Below are positions 59,753 through 64,000 of a stretch of 64,000 nucleotides of DNA, in pieces. The first letter of the stretch is position 1. Each line of letters starts with the position of its first letter. Position numbers and translations under genes: made by a program. The stretch comes from an uncultured Eubacteriales bacterium (lineage in GTDB: Bacteria > Bacillota > Clostridia > Oscillospirales > Oscillospiraceae), in assembly GCA_900319695.1 (NCBI GenBank), contig ONPN01000010.1, positions 33,050 through 97,049 of the forward strand, read 5' to 3'. The notes beneath the pieces were generated by a model, which saw only the letters and a list, made by a program, of their open reading frames with translations, was not told where the DNA came from and did not search any database.

Positions 59753-60490
59753 TCAGTATAATCCCAGCTTTTTCAGCATCTCATATCTGTCGCTGCTTTG
59801 TGACCGCTTTGGCAGCACGTTCTTCCCCTTACGAAGCAGCTCAACATACTTTTGGAAGAAGACAAGTCCTTCGCGCAGCCAGGCGAAAGGTCTCAGCCAG
59901 CGGTGCCGGTGATACAGCTCCCAGTCGCGCTCGCCCACCCGCTGCAGGTAGGGAAACAGGCCTTCGTTGCGGATGTTGATGCCAATCCCCTGCGCGTGAT
60001 TTCCGGCGCTGTCTTTTACACCGAAGTTCCCCGAAGCAAGAAGGCTCTCCAACAGAAGCTCACACAGCGCTTCGTCTGCCTCCGCGCACCAGGTAATGCG
60101 CTCCGGCAGACCCAGATACTTCTGACAGAGCCGCGTCGCCGTTATGGCCAGCACGTCCAGTTTTTTCGCTTTCGCCGCCGCTTGAAACTCACTGGCCCAG
60201 AACGCGTCGTCCAGCTCGCGCTCGACGTACATCATCCAGTCGATCATCTGCCGCAGCCCAAGCCCGACGCGAATATGGCTTCGCATATGCGCGAGCAGGA
60301 CAAGCCCGTTGGCCAGCCTGGGCAGCATGGGAAAAGCATGTCCTTCGACTGTACCTCGCTCTGCGTTCTGGATGCCGGGCTGAACAAAGTCTTCAATATC
60401 CAGGTCTTCATAGCTGAAGCGGTGGTGAAGCTCGATCATCACACCGTCCTTTTAAAGGCGATATGGCGGTCGGCTTCCGCGCCGCTGAGC
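59753..60490 (-). pseudogene. Nucleotidyltransferase remnant (NTP_transf_5-like), 5' part lost
   Basis: About 230 codons match the C-terminal part of the large nucleotidyltransferase family (usual length about 370): VMIELHHRFS, LVLLAHMRSHIRVGLGLRQMIDWMMYV, and ITATRLCQKYLGLP. Upstream the frame breaks: EADRHIAFK in one frame is followed by KDGVMIE in another, across TTTAAAAGG, which looks like the loss of one A. Before that the gene is cut by an IS256-type fragment. The family occurs in polysaccharide loci; this copy is dead. Confidence 0.7.
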
Positions 60491-60494
60491 CGAT

Positions 60495-60626
60495 AAACTC
60501 AGCTATAGTCTCCTTGAATAGATCCTGGATATCCTCCATGCTGCTGATGTTGCTCGCCTGCAGGAGTTCCCGTATCTTTGCTCTCCGGGCCTGTTCTTCT
60601 GGGCTGCGATTCTTTCTGCTGCTCAT
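60495..60626 (-). pseudogene. IS256-family transposase, N-terminal fragment
   Basis: The first 44 residues fit the N-terminus of IS256-type transposases: SPEEQARRAKIRELL, then SSMEDIQDLFKETIAEF. After that the reading runs into the nucleotidyltransferase remnant and is not transposase. The DDE domain is missing. Confidence 0.7.
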
Positions 60627-60630
60627 AATA

Positions 60631-60675
60631 AAACCTCCAATGTGGTGCTCCTATTCTACACCACATCGGAGGTTT
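60631..60675. mobile_element. Left-end hairpin of the IS256-type fragment
   Basis: AAACCTCC-ATGTGGTG (60631-60647) pairs with CACCACAT-GGAGGTTT (60659-60675), one mismatch. It sits directly before the transposase start, as end sequences of these IS do, and would block read-through from outside. Confidence 0.6.
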
Positions 60676-60705
60676 ACACAAATTCTGGGATGGTCTCAGT
60701 ACTGC

Positions 60706-61119
60706 CCAACAGGACAGCTTCTCGGGGTCTTGTGTGTAGAAATGTATGAGCATGGTTATAATTCGTCACTATTGGTTGCAGGCGTCTAGGGCCGTTTTTC
60801 GATCAGGTCAATTTCAAAGTGACTTTACGTTCTGTTGTTTTTCATGCGCAGTTGTAGTCGGGCATCCAAGGTTTTCTCTTCCTCCGCCGAACTGACATCG
60901 TCCAGATTTTGGGCCTTCACTGTTTGCAATTCCGTGGTATTCCTCCGATTGGTGAAGTTGCCTTTAGTACCAGCTCGCACTTACTGGTGCTAGCTAGCCC
61001 CAGTTACCACCAAATGACAGAAATATGCAATTGGAATTTGCCACAACGGGTGATTGGGATGCATTCTCCTTTGAAGAATGCAGTTCCTTTACAGCGTAAG
61101 CACCCTATCATATATCTCC
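60706..61119. other. Intergenic stretch without a recognised gene
   Basis: Between the IS256-type end and the cargo gene. A small GCATTCT/AGAATGC hairpin at about 61060-61080 is the only structure I note. It is 3' untranslated sequence of the cargo gene and remains of earlier insertions. Confidence 0.4.
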
Positions 61120-63117
61120 CTACCCTTTCAGTTCGGACTCTAAAGCTGCTACCTCTTCCCTTGCCCAGGACGCCAACTGGTTTTCTGAAACACCGCTACC
61201 CTTGAAAAACTGAAGAAACTCCTTTGCCTCGTCCTTCCGATCAAGGCACATCAACAGATGTGCTATCTCAATGCTTAGGTCAACCTTGAACGGATGATTT
61301 TTCCAGCTTCTGAATTCCGTGATAATCGTATCTATATGCTCCCGAATCACATCATCGTGCAGAGGCTGTACTGCGAACGGCGGAGTAATTTGCAACCGGA
61401 AATACTGCAAATGTATTCCATCAGGGGCGAGCCTCGGATCAGGTGGTTGAATTGCTCTATCCAGAATATCACTATAGTAGATTCCGGTTGGCCAGAACGG
61501 ACGCCAAATCAGGACATTATAAGCTGACGAGCATTCATCAACGAGATTCACCAGAATACGAACAGCATCAAGATGCAGTCCAGCGTCATATAACTCCTTA
61601 TATAGGTCAACATAAATGTCTTTACTCTTGTCTATGTGGCTTTTTCCCTCTACCAGTTTTAGGACACTGAGTTTTATCGTCATTAAATTCACATACTTGA
61701 AACGATCATACGGCTCAACTTCGGCTAGCATTCCGTTTATATCCGCAACAGCTCGTTCCCTGTAGTACTTCATTATTTTCTTTTGCAGACCCATGTAAGG
61801 ACGTTTATTGCAAATTGCTCTGAATTCTTCCTGCTGAAAGAAACCCATGTACTCTTTAAAAGCAACCAGTTTGTCCAGCATAGGAAGTTCATCATATTCC
61901 TTGGAGCCGGATTTCACATACTTATCAAACCACTTATGATCAAAGTGACCATTCATCAGCATACGAAAGGTCGAAGCTGTGTACAACACTCTCTGACCGG
62001 GGTTAAGATGATCAACGACCTCCAAGAATCCAGATTTGATCAGCTCATTCTCTTTCTTTGTGTCCTTTATCTGGCGATAATAACTAATTTCACAGTTATT
62101 AAACTCGACTTTGTTTGTGAAGGAGTCATTGGGAATTAAATTCTTATATTCCTTCAATGCTGCCTCGCACTCCGCTTGACTTCTCCCTGCCATCGCCATC
62201 TGAGCAATTCGGTTTGAAGCAACAATATGGATAGTTCTCATGTCTTTTGAGTCTTTGACTTTTTTCCATGCAATATCTATATATCGAAGGGCTTCTCGCC
62301 GGTTTCCCCTGAATATTGCTACACGAGAGTAGTTGTTAAAAATTTCTGCGACTACTATGTCAGGAGCTTTATATCCAGAATCAACAATATCTCGGCTTTT
62401 CTCAGCATAAGTCAAAGCTTTATCAATATCACCAGCATTTTCAAAGATAAAACTATAAGCAAACCAAATCATTGGATCGGCAGACTCGTTTTTCTCTGGA
62501 TCGCCCAGAATCTGAAACGCTGCTTTCATGCTGCCCATTTGAGCAAGGAGCATAGCACGTTGAAGCTTTATGATTTCCTTCTCGCTCTCATACAGCCACC
62601 CATTCTCTATCTTATCCAAGGATTTGTATGCATTGTCAAACTCTTTCACATCCGCAAAATACGATGTGGCGAGCATGTAGTATTCCAGCTTATCCTCTGC
62701 GGTGAACAGATACCCGTGCGGTGGTTTCCGGAAAAAATCGATGTGTTCTATGGAGCTACCATCACTCAACCATTTCTCATAGCACCTTAATATGGGGTTT
62801 GAATATCCCATGAATCGCTTAGGCTTTAAGGAGGAGATGATAGCGATTGTGTAGGCGACCCAGAGAACTACGATTCCTATTAGCCAATAGCCATGAATCC
62901 ATCCGTGTTTCCATGTAAACAGGATAGCGGTGGCCATCAATAAACCGTATATAAACCAAAACCTGTTTCTTCTGTTTGTTATATACTCCCACAGCCTGCT
63001 CCTATACTCAGCAACGCCAATAACGGCTGCTGCGATTAGGGCAGCGATCATGAGAAGCGTGGATATATTATCAGCATTGGTAAAAATAATCTCAGCTATC
63101 GCTAATACATCGGCCAT
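61120..63117 (-). CDS. Membrane-anchored helical-repeat (TPR-like) protein, element cargo, unknown function
   Basis: 665 residues. Three hydrophobic segments lie in the first 95 residues (ISTLLMIAALIAAAVIGVAE, WFIYGLLMATAILFTW, WLIGIVVLWVAYTIAII). The rest is cytoplasmic-type helical repeat sequence with TPR-like units (FDNAYKSLDKIENGWLYESE, YSFIFENAGDIDKALTYAEK, IFRGNRREALRYIDIAWKKV). No catalytic motif is seen. Base use is clearly AT-richer than the chromosome. It is the only intact cargo gene visible; a role in sensing or defence would fit the place but is not shown. It starts at ATG 63117 after TTGAAGG. Confidence 0.8.
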   Translation of the reverse strand: MADVLAIAEIIFTNADNISTLLMIAALIAAAVIGVAEYRSRLWEYITNRRNRFWFIYGLLMATAILFTWKHGWIHGYWLIGIVVLWVAYTIAIISSLKPKRFMGYSNPILRCYEKWLSDGSSIEHIDFFRKPPHGYLFTAEDKLEYYMLATSYFADVKEFDNAYKSLDKIENGWLYESEKEIIKLQRAMLLAQMGSMKAAFQILGDPEKNESADPMIWFAYSFIFENAGDIDKALTYAEKSRDIVDSGYKAPDIVVAEIFNNYSRVAIFRGNRREALRYIDIAWKKVKDSKDMRTIHIVASNRIAQMAMAGRSQAECEAALKEYKNLIPNDSFTNKVEFNNCEISYYRQIKDTKKENELIKSGFLEVVDHLNPGQRVLYTASTFRMLMNGHFDHKWFDKYVKSGSKEYDELPMLDKLVAFKEYMGFFQQEEFRAICNKRPYMGLQKKIMKYYRERAVADINGMLAEVEPYDRFKYVNLMTIKLSVLKLVEGKSHIDKSKDIYVDLYKELYDAGLHLDAVRILVNLVDECSSAYNVLIWRPFWPTGIYYSDILDRAIQPPDPRLAPDGIHLQYFRLQITPPFAVQPLHDDVIREHIDTIITEFRSWKNHPFKVDLSIEIAHLLMCLDRKDEAKEFLQFFKGSGVSENQLASWAREEVAALESELKG

Positions 63118-63189
63118 ATATTTACCTTCAAATTGTTTTCTGTATTCAAAGACTTGAACGGGGTAATATCATAGTGCAAATCTTTTTGT

Positions 63190-63375
63190 TCAGACGCATG
63201 GATTTTCAGTCTTCAACCCTGTTTTTTCCGAGATCTCTTTTTGCGTCTTTCCTTCGCATCGCATTTCCAGCACCTGCAGTCGTTTATCCGTCTGTTTATC
63301 CCGGTTCTTCTCCCGTGAAGCCTTTATCGTTTCATAATCTTCTGCGCTGAATTTGTACTTCATTTTCATCACCAC
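63190..63375 (-). pseudogene. IS630-like transposase, N-terminal HTH fragment
   Basis: About 60 residues with an HTH of transposase type: RLQVLEMRCEGKTQKEISEKTGLK. The catalytic part is absent. It lies just upstream of the cargo gene and could be a leftover of an insertion. A start with GTGATGAAAATG context is weak. Confidence 0.55.
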
Positions 63376-63443
63376 CTAGATTATACCTCGGTGATAATCT
63401 ATTGTCTACTTTTTATTAGGTTTTGGTATGAGGAGGTCCGCAT

Positions 63444-64000
63444 ATGGACTACAAGAGAGTGCTCACACTCCATTTTACCAATGGAATGAGCAGCAGGGAA
63501 ATCGCAGCGACAACAGGTGATGGGAAATCCGCTGTCAGCGAGTTTCTTAAACGCTTCAGGGAATGCAACGAACTGTCGTATCCTCTATCGGAAGACATCA
63601 CAAACGAATTCATCGCCAGTCTTCTGTACAAGAAAGCGGCAATCTGGTCAATGGTGAACTGTACCGAGATTTCGACCCTGAGGAAGTCCATCGTGCCCTG
63701 ACCAAGAAGGGCGAGACGCTGAAGCATCTGTGGAAGAAGTACAAGGCAATCGGTATAGTAAACGGACGGAGACCGTTGAGTTACCGTCAGTTTTGTCGGC
63801 GTTACGCCAATTGGCTCGACAGCACCAACGTTACCTTCCACATCCAGCGGTACCCTGGAATCAATACAGAATTGGACTATGCAGGAAAAACTATGAGTCT
63901 TCATGATCGGCGTGATCCTGAAGCAACTACACCTGTCACCGTATTTGTGGCAGCGCTTTCGTTCAGCGATCTTTTCTACCTTGAAGGGATGACCTGTTGC
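63444..64000 (+). pseudogene. istA: IS21-family transposase IstA, frameshifted, cut by window edge
   Basis: GAGGAGG before the ATG. The first 63 or so residues have the IstA N-terminal HTH (SSREIAATTGDGKSAVSEFLKRF). At about 63630-63636 (TACAAGAAAGCGGC) the match moves to the -1 frame: SGNLVNGELYRDFDPEEVHRAL is read from 63635 and stays open to the end, with the first catalytic block NTELDYAGKTM. In the original frame the stop is at 63699-63701. Either a one-base change or frameshifting is involved. The rest of the gene and IstB would be outside. Confidence 0.75.

Larger units (their letters stand above)
56640..64000. mobile_element. Integrated mobile element at the tRNA-Ser 3' end (far end outside window)
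   Basis: The typical end module of a Firmicutes integrative element lies next to the tRNA: integrase pointing to the tRNA, excisionase-like HTH protein, and a sigma-70-like factor. Beyond it are IS fragments and one cargo gene with lower GC than the chromosome. No second copy of the tRNA 3' end is seen before 64000, so the far attachment site is beyond the window. No conjugation genes are visible, so whether it can transfer itself is unknown. Confidence 0.75.

Noticed and set aside
56583-64000. Second attachment site within the window
   Set aside because: I could not find another copy of the tRNA T arm and 3' end before 64000, so the far end must be outside.

Overview
The window looks like a piece of a high-GC, endospore-forming member of the Clostridia, most likely Oscillospiraceae or a close relative. 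This is an inference from the spoVAC homologue, the Clostridia-type ABC transporters and secreted proteins, the membrane-bound group 4 [NiFe] hydrogenase, and several families of short palindromic intergenic repeats. No 16S rRNA gene is present, so the assignment is not firm. Up to about 55.9 kb the sequence is GC-rich chromosome. From about 56.6 kb to the end it is an integrated, partly AT-richer mobile element next to a tRNA-Ser gene.

Layout. 1-5.4 kb: sugar-nucleotide and exopolysaccharide genes (manC-like, manA, phosphomannomutase, polyprenyl glycosylphosphotransferase). 5.8-7.6 kb: a MATE-type transporter fused to an anti-sigma-type ATPase domain. 7.9-14.7 kb: an N-acyl-D-amino-acid deacylase followed by a complete Dpp/Opp-type ABC transporter. 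15.0-18.6 kb: convergent HD-GYP and SpoIIE-type phosphatase signalling genes. 18.7-24.1 kb: iron alcohol dehydrogenase, a YhhN-like membrane protein, a metallophosphoesterase broken by an in-frame UGA, a hicAB toxin-antitoxin pair and a two-gene ThrE-type exporter. 24.4-29.2 kb: a second complete Dpp-type ABC operon. 29.4-31.7 kb: a compact molybdopterin operon, moaA-moaC-mogA/moaE fusion. 31.9-42.2 kb: mixed housekeeping and hypothetical genes (dus, Na/Pi symporter, tatD, a phosphodiester-glycosidase-like protein, an O-antigen-ligase-like membrane protein, degV).

42.2-55.8 kb, all on the minus strand, is the energy-conserving hydrogenase locus. In transcription order it reads hypF, hypC, hypD, hypE, then mbhK-like (NuoC), mbhL-like (large subunit) and hypA. 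After a 350-nt palindrome-rich gap come MrpE, MrpF, MrpG, MbhD, MbhE, MrpB, MrpC, MrpD/MbhH (with an MbhI-like tail), NuoH/MbhM, NuoB/MbhJ and a four-cluster ferredoxin subunit. Together they should form a ferredoxin:proton oxidoreductase that makes H2 and pumps Na+ or H+. HypB and a hydrogenase protease are absent. The large subunit already ends at the position where such proteases cut.

56.6-64 kb: tRNA-Ser(GGA), whose acceptor stem does not pair fully, then on the minus strand a tyrosine integrase, an excisionase-like HTH protein, a structured untranslated leader with its own promoter, and a sigma-70-like factor whose ribosome binding site lies in a hairpin. Beyond these are IS-damaged gene remnants (nucleotidyltransferase, IS256, IS630-like), one intact cargo gene for a membrane-anchored helical-repeat protein of unknown function, and the start of a frameshifted IS21 transposase cut by the window edge.
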